Source of the DNA: Chara braunii
Taxonomy: Eukaryota > Streptophyta > Charophyceae > Charales > Characeae
NCBI GenBank assembly: GCA_003427395.1
Contig: BFEA01000395.1
Span: 226,301 to 267,258 of the forward strand
Direction of reading: 5' to 3'
Length of the DNA: 40,958 bases
Numbering within the stretch: the first letter of the stretch is position 1; each line of letters starts with the position of its first letter. Below the pieces are notes generated by a model, which was not told the origin of the DNA, made no database searches, and worked only from the letters and a program-made list of their open reading frames with translations. The position numbers and the translations under genes were made by a program. Positions 29,231 through 39,654 of the stretch are shown here, in pieces.

Positions 29231-29267
29231 TTGATGAGTCGGTGAAACTCCGACGAAACAGTTTGTC
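29231..29267 (+). ncRNA. Hammerhead ribozyme core, near-intact
   Basis: TTGATGA (C3 changed to T), stem II GTCGG/CCGAC with TGAAACT loop, GAAA, a 3-bp stem III and GTC. It is identical to 1952-1988 except for the first base, which here comes from the TA-run junction. The 5' half of stem I would have to be TA repeat, so cleavage in cis is doubtful. Confidence 0.65.
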
Positions 29268-29340
29268 ACAGCCCCTCGTTTGTTGTCCTCTTCTCCCTCT
29301 CTGCCTACGGTTTACCGGGCAGTTCTATTTGACGATATAT
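29231..29340 (+). mobile_element. Hammerhead repeat copy 7 between two TA runs
   Basis: A compact copy with TA runs upstream (29191-29230), the ribozyme core at the very start, the full body and TTTGACGATATATATG at the end. This appears to be the shortest complete unit: ribozyme plus about 68 bp of body within TA microsatellite. Confidence 0.7.
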
Positions 29341-29454
29341 ATGTAACATAATTCTCAAGCCTTAACCACTTTCCTAACATAAAGCTCTCAATGAAAGACT
29401 AGCCTAAAACCCAATGTGGAAATAGTTATTGTGGGCTTTCAACCTATGAATCCC

Positions 29455-29525
29455 CCGCGGCCGCGGTCACCGCGGGCATGACCGCGGACTGCGGTCGCAA
29501 CCGCGGGCCCGCGGTCCGCGGTCAT
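29455..29525. repeat. CCGCGG/GACCGCGG palindromic cluster
   Basis: About 70 bp, very GC-rich, made of overlapping CCGCGGTC, GACCGCGG and GCGGGC motifs in both orientations, set in AT-rich sequence. A related block (CATGACCGCATGCGG, ACCCGCGGTCATGACC) lies at 29905-29950. The two blocks bracket about 380 bp of AT-rich sequence with its own hairpin. Confidence 0.7.
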
Positions 29526-29761
29526 GAAAAAAAAAAAAAAAAAAAGAATTCATAAAAATCTGAAAAAAATATATGTTATGCCAAAAACTAAACTGAACAA
29601 CTTTTGCCTTGGGGTCATATCCAAATTCGTAACCAAATTTGAGATAAAAAATAAACAAAATGCTTTATTTTTCTTACTAAAAGAATAAAGTGAAGAACTT
29701 TTGCCTGAGGGATTTCTGTTTTTTATTTTTTATTTTTAAATCCGAAACGAAGTCAAAAAAT

Positions 29762-29822
29762 AAAACTAAAAATATGAGGTTGTAGAGCGCAAACAAACCT
29801 ACAACCCCATATTTTTAGTTTT
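29762..29822. other. 24-bp-arm hairpin, one mismatch
   Basis: Arms at 29762-29785 and 29799-29822 (AAAACTAAAAATATG then GGTTGTAG and the inverse) pair at 23 of 24 positions around a 13-nt spacer. The arm length and small loop are compatible with a foldback element or a short RNA precursor. No other evidence separates these. Confidence 0.75.
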
Positions 29823-29939
29823 TTTTTTGGCCCATTATCCTACGAATTAAAAATGTCGGGGTTTTCCAACCGCACTCGGCTGTGGGCGGTCGGCCCCTGT
29901 GGTCGAGGTCATGACCGCATGCGGTAAAATGACCCGCGG

Positions 29940-32060
29940 TCATGACCACGTGTGATACATAGCTTTCAGCCATTGAGAGATTACCATATGTTCATCTCTA
30001 GTAACCGTTGACAATTGATTTCCTTTAGCCCAGGTCTTCAGAAACCAGTTCCGGCCCAAACCATGGCATCTTGAGCAACGCTTCCAATCTAAAAAAATCA
30101 TAAGTTTTATGTCAGTTTGTATCATACATATATTGTTATTAATGAAGATTTATTTTGTCCTCTTTGCATTTTTTGCTCTCCAAATTTTCTACATGATCAC
30201 TCCCCTGAAAACCAGTGCCACGCACCCCCATCCTACGGTGTACTTGAAAGTCGGCTCAGGGAGAGTACCATAAAGGATCCACTCGTTTATCCATGAAAAA
30301 GAGTCCCTTGTCACTTCCCTCTAATATTGGGACCACCACCACCAAATTTCACCGGCCATTGGGCAGTAGACCCGCAAGTGGCGTTAGATTCTTAACCGCA
30401 CTCACATATGCTATAAGTGATAAAAGTATGTACTCCTCTAGTAGAGAACCACAACCCCGTGAGCAGCCCTTTTCCACAACCCCGTGAGGATTAACAATGA
30501 GGACTGTGACCACAGAAGGATGGCTTCTTTTGGGGAGCGATGTGACGCTCAACCTCACGCCCTACATTGTTTAAGTGCGGAAAAGGGTATGGAAAACGAC
30601 AATGAGGGTGTGCCAAGGACTGTTGGAAAATTGAGTGTAGAGTTCCATGACATAATTGAAATCTCTCGTGCGGTCTCAGACATGGAGCAACGAGTAACGT
30701 GGGAAAAAGAAAGAAAAAAAAGTCAACGACTACCAAATCTTGAAAATATTTTTGAACTTTCTCATGAGAACTCCTTCTTGGTCGAAAAGGAGCGGGAACG
30801 CACGTGGGAACTCGATTTTACACAAGGGTTTTTCGACATTCTTCTCATAGCTTAGAATACGAGTCAGAGAGTTGTTGTCTCACTACTTGTTTCTTGAATT
30901 CTTTCTCATCACGTGCCTGATAGTTGAGCCCCTGGGCTCTTACCGTTATGTACGGTGATAATCAGCTTGACGTGTGAGGTCAATGAGGAACAATTGTCGG
31001 CCTTGGAATGACAATCGGCTCATTGAAGGGAAGCAAAACGGAATAGGGAGGGAAATGGGTATCAACAATTACAAAACCCGAGTTAACAAACCCAAAATAC
31101 AATATTTCTAACGGAAAATGGTAAGGGTTGTTCATTTTGGCTCCGACTTTGTGTATGTCTCACTCGCAGACACGCGTCATGTCCTCGTTATACGGAAAGG
31201 ACATGAGTGGGAATGTTTGAGAAGTCAGTGCCCCAATGGTCGAGCTAGTTCAACCCACATGGCCGTCGACACGGATATACATGCATCAATTGTTCGTTGA
31301 ACAATGAGATCAATCCCCATTAAGAAAAAATTCACATTAAACCAGGAGATGTAGTTCGTAATGAACACAAAGTTGCCGTTAAAGATTGCGTTTATATCTC
31401 ATGATAGCTTCTTCAACGTGGCGAGTCTTGTGCATGAGAGGCACAATAAAGGGGGAAGTTAAAAAGGGCTAAGAATGATAAAGTCAAAATAAAAATGAAT
31501 GGTTTCACCATTGCAGTATCAGTCTCTTCATGTTTGTCTTGTGTACTTTTGCCGTTTGTTATGCGAAGCAGTGAAGTGTGCTCTTTTAGTTCAAAAATGT
31601 GCGACAGGATATACCATACTGTGGCGCATCCTGTGTGTGTCACTCGCGCACATGTGGCGCACAGTGCATTGCATAAGTGGCGTGCGCACCCGGTGCGCCG
31701 CATGCGCAAAATTTGGCACCAACTTATAAAAAAAAAACTTAGGGAGGGTTTAATCGAAGTTCCCACGCTCAACCAAAATTAGGACATTGCCCGCACAATA
31801 TTTTTTCAGGGTCGCGCTGCCCCAAAAACTGTGTGTTGTCATTTTTGTTGTATACAACTCCATGCTATCTTCAATGTATCTGAATCCTTTCAACGGTCTA
31901 ATACAGTCATGATGAGGACGGGTCTGTGGAACCATTGCTTTCCTCTCATTACTTCCAGATATAGAAAACGACAAAACTAACAGTTGTGTTTCCTTGGTAC
32001 CTTTGTTGAAAAAAAAAAAAAAAAAGATGAAGAGAACCTCCGTGACAAGTTGAAAACCGA
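29940..32060. other. Unassigned stretch with short open frames
   Basis: The longest plausible frame is 30484-30855 (+, 123 codons), which is Glu/Lys-rich with ENIFELSHENSFLVEKERE near its C-terminus and non-repetitive composition. I do not recognise it and see no start context or splice support. Frames at 29940-30125 (-) with a CSRCHG motif and 31118-31300 (+) are equally unplaced. None is called as a gene. Confidence 0.4.
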
Positions 32061-32079
32061 CAACGTGGAAGCATGCAGT

Positions 32080-32182
32080 CGCTATACACAGGCACAAAAG
32101 ACAAAAAATATGGCGGTGTATCTTTCCATGTTCTAGCGAAAGATTCTGATTTTGCACAAGTTAGGGAGTAGTCGAGTGAGGC
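32080..32182. mobile_element. MITE-like family M copy
   Basis: GGCACAAAAGACAAAAAATA, GTATCTTTCCATGTTCTAGC and TTTTGCACAAGTTAGGGAGT occur in family order. It ends GTGAGGCC, a drifted terminal repeat. Confidence 0.65.
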
Positions 32183-32312
32183 CGTATTACAACTTACCTG
32201 CCCCCAGAATCCGTAGGGCCTCTCTCAACTACACACGTCTGTTGTAGTGCCTCTGTCACATGAGGACTGCAAGCTTTAAGTCCAGTTGTACTCTGGTGGC
32301 ATGCAAGGGCCT

Positions 32313-32416
32313 CATTCAACTGCTCATGCACAAAAGACAAAAAATATGATGGTGTATCTCTTCATGTTCTAGCGAAAGATTCATTCTCATTTTGCACATT
32401 TGGAGAGTGGTGGAGC
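32313..32416. mobile_element. MITE-like family M copy, left arm of a long palindrome
   Basis: Carries the family interior (CACAAAAGACAAAAAATATG, TTCATGTTCTAGCGAAAG, TCATTTTGCACATTTGG) and a right terminal GAGAGTGGTGGAGC. The left terminal repeat is partly deleted. It is inverted relative to the adjacent copy at 32443-32558. Confidence 0.75.
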
Positions 32417-32442
32417 AAAGCCCCAAGCTACCGTCGTATGAC

Positions 32443-32558
32443 CCTCGCTCCACCACTCTCGAAATGTGCAAAATGAGAATGAATCTTCCGCTAGAACATG
32501 GAAAGATACACTGCTATATTTTTTGTCTTTTGTGCATATGGAGAGTAGTGGAGCGAGG
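32443..32558. mobile_element. MITE-like family M, full-length copy
   Basis: TIRs CCTCGCTCCACCACTCTC (32443) and GAGAGTAGTGGAGCGAGG (ending 32558) bound 116 bp. The interior is GTGCAAAATGAGAATGAATC, a CTAGAACATGGAAAGATACA block and TTTTTGTCTTTTGTGCA. With the inverted copy at 32313-32416 and a 26-bp spacer it forms a fold-back of about 90 bp per arm. No clear target duplication is seen. Confidence 0.8.
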
Positions 32559-32761
32559 CCCTATCAGTCAACAGGTGGTAACTGTTTCCCAAATAAGACA
32601 AAAACAAATAAGAAAAAACAAAACGAAAAGCAACGGCCCTATCAGGCTGAACAAAACGCCCTCCGCCGAGAATCCATAGTGTCCGTTGATACAAGCGTTT
32701 TGTTCGGTCTGATAGTGTCAGGAGAATGGCGTCGTGGCAGACCAAACAAAAACCTGTATCA

Positions 32762-32782
32762 ACGACACACACACACACACAC
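32762..32782. repeat. (CA)n microsatellite
   Basis: A short CA run followed by a poly-A patch. Confidence 0.85.
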
Positions 32783-32925
32783 AAAAAAAAAGGCACATCC
32801 GCAGGTGCGTGGGCATGGGGGCCACTCAGTCGTACTTCAACGCACTAGCCCTGGGCGCTCACTCATCACCCGTGAGTGTATGGCGCACAACGCATCACAC
32901 CACTTAAGTCCGCCGCAAGTATGGT

Positions 32926-33050
32926 ATATATATATATATATAGTCAAACAGAGTTGCATGGTAAACCATAGGCAAAGAGGGAGGGAGAAGAGGACAACAA
33001 ACAAGGGGTTGTGACAAACTTTTTCGTTAGAGTTTCATCGACTCATTGGG
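32926..33050 (-). mobile_element. Hammerhead repeat copy 8, decayed
   Basis: (TA)n at 32926-32942, then on the plus strand AGTCAAACAGAGTTGCATGG, the pyrimidine/purine body and a degraded ribozyme at 33013-33048. On the sense strand the core reads AATGA..GTCGA-TGAAACT-CTAAC-GAAA, so the CUGA start is lost and stem II is weakened. Confidence 0.65.
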
Positions 33051-33059
33051 AGTAAAAGA

Positions 33060-33900
33060 CGTAAACCAGCATCGCTCTTCTAAGCATTACTTTGAACAGG
33101 AATATATGACAACATAGTTTGAAGAAAATTTTGTTGTGAGTTGTTTTTTTGTGTTATGCAGAGCATTGCAGACATTCAGGAAAATGGCCATTTCAGCGGA
33201 TTTCAATGGGAAAAAAAAAAAAAAAGATCAAATGACCCACTCGGAAAAATGGATAAATATGGGGCAAAAACGACGCGAGTTAAAAAAGCCGCAGCGTAAT
33301 AAGGTGGAAAAGTTGTTAAGACCAACAGTAAATCCAGGCCTGGCGGGCAGCGTTGCCGCACCGCCAGCCACGTTTTCCTTCTGTTTTGGCCGCGCCGCCG
33401 CTGGGCATTGTGGTGCAGTTTCTCCACCGCGCCGAAATTTTATGGGGGCCGGCATGCTGAAATGATGGAATCGAAATTTTTCGAGGTTAGCTGGTCGTGT
33501 ACTGGCAGTTCATTACAACAAGGCTTCAATGTCAATGTCAACACCTTTACGACAACAGACCAAGGTCTAGAGGCAGCGGCCCATTCGCCAACAACCAAGG
33601 TAATTGAAGGGAAATCGGCTCATTGAAGGTCAAATTGAGAGAATCATAAGGCTTTGGCTTAGTTCAGGGGTTCGGGCCCCGTCCGACCACCGGCTCAGGG
33701 CCCACCAAACCCCATTTCGGAGCTCTTTTTTTTTTTGTGTCGATAGTCCACCACCCAAAGGACCTACCTGTGAATTTTTGTTTGATTCTGTAAAGCAAAA
33801 AAAAAAAACATAAAATTTGTAGAGAATAGCTGGGTTAAAGTTTTGGCAACACACCCCTCTACTTCATCCTGTTTTTTTTTTGGAGGTGTTTCTGTACATA
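33060..33900. other. Unassigned stretch
   Basis: Overlapping frames at 33136-33465 (+) and 33203-33455 (-) are unsupported by any domain. A runs (33210-33225, 33798-33808) and a T run (33726-33736) are present. Nothing else is recognised. Confidence 0.45.
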
Positions 33901-33906
33901 TTTATT

Positions 33907-34076
33907 GATTAATGGATTGGTTGATTGATTGATTGGTTATTGGGGCGTCCCAACCCGCCCTGGCACCCACTGCCCCCTTTTTGTGTGTGTGTGTTTGTAA
34001 AAGGGGGGGCAAAAAATCAATCAATCAATCAATATTCACTTGTTTTTTTTGGATAACTTCTGTTTATATTGATTGG

Positions 34077-34107
<31 letters not shown>

Positions 34108-34212
34108 GTTGATTGGTTGCACATACACACACCGGCCAACCAACCAATCAATCAATCAATCAATATATATAATTTTTTTATTTTTTTTAAAGTGATTACG
34201 ATTGATTGATTG
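33907..34212. repeat. ATTG/CAAT tetranucleotide repeats forming fold-backs
   Basis: TTGATTGATTGG-type tracts at 33907-33947, 34070-34120 and 34201-34212 face CAATCAATCAA tracts at 34016-34032 and 34137-34165. The 34076-34165 pair can fold into a long hairpin around a CACACACCGGCC centre. Confidence 0.85.
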
Positions 34213-35457
34213 TGGAGGGGTTGCCCCTCCCACCCCCTTGCACGCGCCCCCCTGATGCGGACTTGGGGGCCATACTTTCGGCGGGCAACTTGTTCCCCCA
34301 CCTGCTTTTTGTTTCCCTAAGAATGCTTGTGAGAAGAACACCACTCCGCATACGATTCGGAAAAAATAAAAAAAAGAGAGACTTTTGAAAGAAAAAAAAA
34401 AACGTCGACGTTCGGCCAAACGGCTGGATAGGAGGCGTTCAGGCGTTAGGGTCCGGGTGTTTGGCCCAGGCCGAACACCAGCTATACTGGCTAAGGTAAT
34501 AAAGTAGGCAATGTATTAAAAAAAAAGAAACTAGTTTTTCGAGAGTCTATAAATCTCAATCCAAGAGTCTAACAACAACGAATACCACATATAAGAGTAA
34601 AAACTAGACTTCCTACGAACCGCTTTGCAGGAGAATGTTCTCATACCTTAGTTTAAAATTTAAACTTTAAACAATTCTTATTTTTATTTTTATTTTTATT
34701 CTTATTCTTTTGCGGGGACCTCTGTGGGTCATCGCAATTGCATGTTTCTCTTAGACCTATATCTTTCTGGAAAAAACAAAGAAAATCAACGTGACATCGA
34801 TTCGTTTGGTGGGCAAGCTCTAGTAAGAAGAAGAAAGAAAAATGAGACCGGTTTTTATGCATTTTGCTGTGTGACTCATCGGTCCGTATAATCACATTTG
34901 GAGCCCAGGTCCAAACAGTTTCCTCTCTGTTTTGTGGCTTCTACCGGTGTGTGCTGTGTGACTGCGAGGTGCTGTATAATCCCAAATTGACTCACGTGCT
35001 TGTGCGAGTATGCCCTCATTTGTGGCAGCTGATGTAAATGAGGCTCGCCTATATCAACTGACAACGGGAGAAAAAGACAACCCAAATCTACTCATAGGCA
35101 TAATCAATGGTCTTTGTAGGGGTCAGCCTCTTTCGGAAGTCCGCCTTGGGAACTAGAGGTTGCTCAGGAGTTGCACTATCTTTTCGTGTCCAACAAACCT
35201 GGTGATTGAGAGTGGGGGTATCGTTCCCACTGAGTGGCTTGGCATGCAGAGAGTTAACCTCACACCGGCACACGGGATGGCCCCGGCAAATCCAACTGTC
35301 TCCGTGCTGTCAATCCACCAGATCTTCTCGAATCTTCTTTCGTCTCTTTTCTCTGTTTTTTTTTCCTCATCTTTCCTTTGCCAACATGCAATGACATTTC
35401 TCAAGTGAGGGCGGATGATGCACAATATTCATTACTCGTCAACCAAGAAAGGGAAGC
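34213..35457. other. Unassigned stretch
   Basis: Contains CGTTCGGCC-type motifs (about 34405-34490) shared loosely with 38880-38935 and 39440-39510, a TTTTTA pentamer tract (34678-34700), and several short frames without recognisable domains. Confidence 0.45.
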
Positions 35458-35823
35458 GTGGACAGTTACGCCCAATTGGCTTAATTTCAATTTCACGCAT
35501 GGTTGATGTATACCTCGACAATACGGCTATAATTAGGGGCAGGGAGTTGAATGTATCCAACTGCAATTAAGGGCAGGTGGAATTGCAAACCAATCCGACT
35601 GTTGCATGGCCAGATCACAAACGGATCAAAAGTCGTGGACAGTTATGCCCAATTGGCTTAAGAGAAAATTTCACACTTGGTTGTACTTTTGTGCATGTAT
35701 ACGATAATACGACTGTAATTAGGGCCAGGGCACTGAATGTATCCAACTGCAATTCAGGACAAGTGGGATTGCAAACCAATCGGACTGTTGCATGGCCAAA
35801 TCACACAAGGATAAAAACTATCG
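35458..35823 (+). repeat. 177-bp tandem duplication
   Basis: Units start at 35458 and 35635 (GTGGACAGTTA.GCCCAATTGG). They share TGAATGTATCCAACTGCAATT, GATTGCAAACCAATC-type and CTGTTGCATGGCCA blocks in order. There are about 10-15 percent differences by eye plus small indels. Non-coding. Confidence 0.85.
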
Positions 35824-36049
35824 ATGTCAACGTCTTGATGACAAAAGACTAAGGCACATTACAAAAAGTGAGTCACTTTTCCCAGGGACCAATAACTTTG
35901 ATACACAATCGAACGTTACCGGAAGGAAACGGAATCAAATTGACAGGAATGGTAATCCTACCCCTTAAACCACCACTGCCCCCGCCGTCGAAACCCCCCA
36001 GGCCCTGTGAGTTAGGGGCGGTTTTTTCGGTAGGTAGCCGTCCTTTCTA

Positions 36050-37090
36050 GCCGATCTCCCAAAGTCCTAGACAACGCAACGTCGGGCCCAGGCTGGAGAG
36101 GGTGGACGACAGCGAATTGCACCAACGACCTTCGAAACGGTAGGGCCGGTCCAGTGTCTGGCCGCCCGGCCGCCTGTATCATACTGTGGCGCGTTGGCGG
36201 GAACGGAAGACCTGGTGTGAAAAAAAAAACAAAAATTTGGCATCGCTTTTTTTTTTTTTTTTTTCCTTTCGAAATTACGTTATGAAAAAGGTCTTTCTGA
36301 TTGTTATTGTATTGTCGATATATAGGAATGTGAAAATAGCTGCTCGCGTCATTTGTCCGGACCGGTCGTGTAGGGTTTTGTCCGTGTGGTCACATTGCCT
36401 CCGTTCGGGATAATGAGACCGCAGTCAGTCATCGCCACGAGCTCCACCAAACTGCGTGTTCTCTTCTTTCCCCCCAACCGTCATACCCACCCCGCGACCG
36501 CGCGACTCCTGCAGCGCCGCCGGCGGTTGCGTCCCGCGGTTGATTTGTTAAGGCCCTATGGCAGTCTTGTGGGAGCCCATACTGCCTTCGTGCATGGTGT
36601 TGCGTGGGTGTTTTGCCTTCGTGCGTGGTGCTGCGTGATGTTGTCGGTGTGCGTTGGCGCGGTCACACAGTCGGCGTGGTCTTGTCTCCCCGTCCACTGC
36701 TCCTCATGCGTGCACCACAGCTGGTGGTGGCATTGCCGCAAGGCGGGAGACCCCTGCGTCGTTGTCGTTCTGCAGGGAGTATATGTGCGTGCTTGCGTGA
36801 CAATTGTTGTTTGTTCATGGGTGTACTGCGTCGTCCTTCGTGAGTCCGCTGTCCGCATGCGCTCGCGCGTTTCAAGTTTTGTCGCACCTTCATGCTCCTC
36901 CACGTTGGCGCAGGTGTGTGTATGTGAGAGTATGTGCTTGTGCGTGTGTGTACGTGTGTTCGTGTTCGTGTGCGTGTGTTTGTCGTATAGTGTGAATGCA
37001 GTTTGGTGTTCACTTTCATTTTTTTGGTTTTTTTTTTTTTCTTCTTGTTTACTTTACATTCTCCACCTTGTCACTTGAGAGCCAGCGACC
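36050..37090. other. Unassigned, GT/TG-rich stretch
   Basis: A 230-codon plus frame (36386-37078) spans it, but its second half is Val/Cys-rich because the DNA is GT-rich, and overlapping frames exist on both strands. No domain is recognised, so no gene is called. Confidence 0.5.
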
Positions 37091-37097
37091 ATGTCCG

Positions 37098-37099
<2 letters not shown>

Positions 37100-37154
<55 letters not shown>
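37100..37154. repeat. (GA)n microsatellite
   Basis: An uninterrupted GA run ending GATGAGCTCC, immediately before the long TTC tract. Confidence 0.95.
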
Positions 37155-37157
<3 letters not shown>

Positions 37158-37169
37158 GCTCCTTCTTTC

Positions 37170-37860
37170 GGCGTCATTTTCTTCTTCGTCTTCTTCGTCT
37201 TCTTCTTCTTCTTGTTCACCTCTTCTTCTTCTTCTTCTTCTTCTTCTTCTTCTTCTTCGCCATTTCTTCTTTTTCTTGGCCGCTTCTTCTTCCTCTTCAC
37301 CACTAAAAGAAAACCAAGAACCGAGAATAAACAAAAGAAGAAACGAAGAAGATGAAGTGGAGAAGATGAAGCGAATAAGAACAAGCGGAGAAGAAGAAGA
37401 AGAAGAAGAAGAAGATTATTCCACGTCTTCTTCTTCGTCTTCTTCTTCGTCTTCTTCTTCTTCTTCTCCGCTTTTTCTTTTTCGCTTTATCATCTTTGCT
37501 TCATCTTCTTTGCTTCATATTTTTCGCTTCGTCTTCTTCGCTTCTTCTTCGTCTTCATAGTCGCTTATTCTACTTCTGCTCACTTCATCTTCTTCTTTTT
37601 ATTCTTCGCCACTTCTCCTTCTTCTTTTTATTCATAATCGCTTCTCCTTCATCTTTTTCTTTGCCGCTTCTCCTTCGTTGTTTATTCTTTTATTCATAGT
37701 CGCTTTTTATTCTTCATAGTCGCTTATTCTTCTACTTCTTCGTCGCTTCTCCTTCTTCTTCATTACTTCTTCTTCTTCTACTCCTTCTTCTTCTTCTTCT
37801 TCTTCGTCGTCGTCGTCGTCATCGTCACATCTTCATCGATACGTATCTTCTTCTTCTTCT
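37170..37860. repeat. Long (TTC)n/(GAA)n-rich tract
   Basis: About 690 bp dominated by CTT/TTC triplets with TCG and TCA variants and one strand switch to GAA at about 37330-37415. The resulting poly-Ser, Leu and Phe frames are artefacts. The internal strand switch gives complementary TTC and GAA blocks that could fold or form triplex DNA. Confidence 0.9.
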
Positions 37861-38104
37861 TGTTGCCCAACCTGTCATCCACGTCGCCGACCTTGTAAGT
37901 ATAGGCTTCCGCTGCAGAGTTGTCCTTCCTTGTTTCCCTTTTTTTTCGCTTATTATCTCTTATATACATATATAACATCTGATGAACAATTGAATCTTTC
38001 CTTTCTTACTTCTTTCAAGTTTTTTATTTTTATTTTTATTTGTAGTTTTATGTATATATTTATTTTTTTTCGTTAGTCGTCCATTTGTCGAAGATCCGGA
38101 ACGA

Positions 38105-38108
<4 letters not shown>

Positions 38109-38155
<47 letters not shown>

Positions 38156-38166
38156 TTCTCTCTCTC
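38109..38166. repeat. (CT)n microsatellite
   Basis: CT dinucleotides with one CACTTT interruption. Confidence 0.95.
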
Positions 38167-38421
38167 TGTATTTAGATCTCTCTCAATATCAACAATTGTG
38201 GCACGATCGGGACATTAGGTTTTCTATTTTTGGTGGACTTCGATTACGAACTTGAGCATGCCTGTCAGGCTGAAGTTCCTTTGTATTATTATTTTTCATT
38301 CATAATTGTGTTTTGAATTTTTTTCAGATTAGAAATCGTGTATTTTTTTTTTCATGTTTTGTCTTGCATTTGGAGGGTTTTATCGAACGTTCGCGTTCGC
38401 TTGCCGAACCCGAAGATGATG

Positions 38422-38422
<1 letters not shown>

Positions 38423-38463
<41 letters not shown>
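38423..38463. repeat. (TA)n microsatellite
   Basis: About 41 bp of TA, not followed by the hammerhead repeat body. Confidence 0.95.
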
Positions 38464-38467
<4 letters not shown>

Positions 38468-38604
38468 ATTCTCGTATCTTTTGTTCACTTGTTTTTTTAT
38501 GTGTTTTTTTTTCTTTTTTTTCTGTCCGTTGACAAAGGGAAATCATGTCAGCACAATACGTAATCGCAAGGACAAACATATATGGTGTGGGTGAGTGAGG
38601 GTGA

Positions 38605-38725
38605 GTGTTAGTCTGCTTCGAACCGACAACCTCTGCTTTATCCCAGTGTTGGCTTTGTTTGATTGTGTCTTTGTTTTTTGAGGCTACTGGATTTGAACCG
38701 GCAACGTTTGGCAGGTTTGGTACCG
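38605..38725 (-). other. Two T-loop-like motifs, possible tRNA-derived remnant
   Basis: On the minus strand GTTGTCGGTTCGAAGC and GTTGCCGGTTCAAATCC occur about 75 bp apart, and ACACTGG/CCAGTGT sequences flank them. They resemble tRNA 3' halves, but no acceptor or anticodon arm can be drawn. Confidence 0.3.
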
Positions 38726-38786
38726 GCTGACACTGGGTTTTTGCCGACGTTTTCACGCTTGATACTTGTTCGGCTCACTATTTGTG

Positions 38787-38791
<5 letters not shown>

Positions 38792-38827
<36 letters not shown>
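38792..38827. repeat. (TA)n microsatellite
   Basis: A TA run directly followed by TGTACAGGGTCACC and the hairpin at 38843-38886. Confidence 0.95.
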
Positions 38828-38832
<5 letters not shown>

Positions 38833-38842
38833 GGGTCACCAG

Positions 38843-38886
38843 CCCGTACATACGGAAGTCCCAATGCCGACCTCCGTACGTATGGG
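38843..38886. other. 14-bp hairpin next to a TA run
   Basis: CCCGTACATACGGA and TCCGTACGTATGGG pair at 12 positions plus one G-T, around a 16-nt spacer. It may be the end of an element inserted at the TA run. Confidence 0.6.
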
Positions 38887-38935
38887 CGTTCGGGGTCCTG
38901 TACGGGGTCCGAACCCGATGGCGTTCGGCCCCCGC

Positions 38936-39215
38936 CAAAAAATATTTCGGGGCCTAAACATAATTTTGTTTTTCTGATTTTTCCTTTGTGAGTTCTCTAT
39001 GACGTGAGGTACATGCCTATTAATTTTGATGCCATTTGGCTAAGCCAAATAAGAATTAAAAATCGCCACTTATTGTTTTCACTTTAGTTCGGGGTCTAGA
39101 CAATTTTATTATTTTTTGAAACTTTTTTGTGGGTTTTGTATTATGTGAAGTACACATCTGTAAATTTTCAGGGCATTTAGCTATGCCAAAAAAAAAAGAA
39201 AAATCGCCAAGGATG
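38936..39215 (+). repeat. 144-bp diverged tandem repeat
   Basis: TTCGGGGCCTAAAC (38945) and TTCGGGGTCTAGAC (39089) begin units that share GTGAGTT/GTGGGTT, TATG.CGTGAGGTACA, GGCATTTAGCTA.GCCAA and AAAAATCGCCA blocks. Confidence 0.65.
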
Positions 39216-39320
39216 GCGGTGCCGAAAACGTGCTCGCGCACGTAAATCTGTGCATGTTCTCTTTTTATTTGTTGTTATTTTTATTATTAGTATTTGTTCT
39301 CCATATTTTATTTTTATTTC

Positions 39321-39619
39321 AAATTTGGTAAGGAATTTGGGTGTAATGCTCGAGCGAATCTTGTTTAATTTATTTTTCTTCATAACATAATCCTTTTTTC
39401 AGATTTTTTTTATTTTTTTTTATTTTTTTTTTTGGGTCTGCATTTGGCACAAACGGCCGAACGCATCCCCAAGGAGTCCCATACGTCGGCCCGTCCCGAA
39501 CGCTGATTATACATATATATTTTTTAATTCTAAATTTGGTGAAGAATTTCGATGTTACCCTGAGGCAAAAGTTGTTCAGTTCATTTTTGATGATTTTTCT
39601 GCATAACATAGCTTTTTTC

Positions 39620-39653
<34 letters not shown>
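39321..39653 (+). repeat. 211-bp diverged repeat pair ending in T-runs
   Basis: AAATTTGGT.AGGAATTT at 39321 and 39532, each followed by TTCATAACATA or TGCATAACATA and then T-runs, the second being 32 T at 39622-39653. Inverted relatives occur at about 29570-29710. A CG-rich block with CGAACGC motifs lies between the two copies. Confidence 0.6.

Positions 39654-39654
<1 letters not shown>

Noticed and set aside
30484-30855. Possible small gene of 123 codons
   Set aside because: Composition is plausible, but no family is recognised and no splice, promoter or conservation evidence is available; kept only as a note.
36386-37078. 230-codon Val/Cys-rich frame
   Set aside because: The composition follows GT-rich DNA, overlapping frames exist on both strands, and no domain or signal is convincing.
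37003-37560. 185-codon Ser/Leu-rich frame
   Set aside because: It is a translation of GA and TTC tracts.
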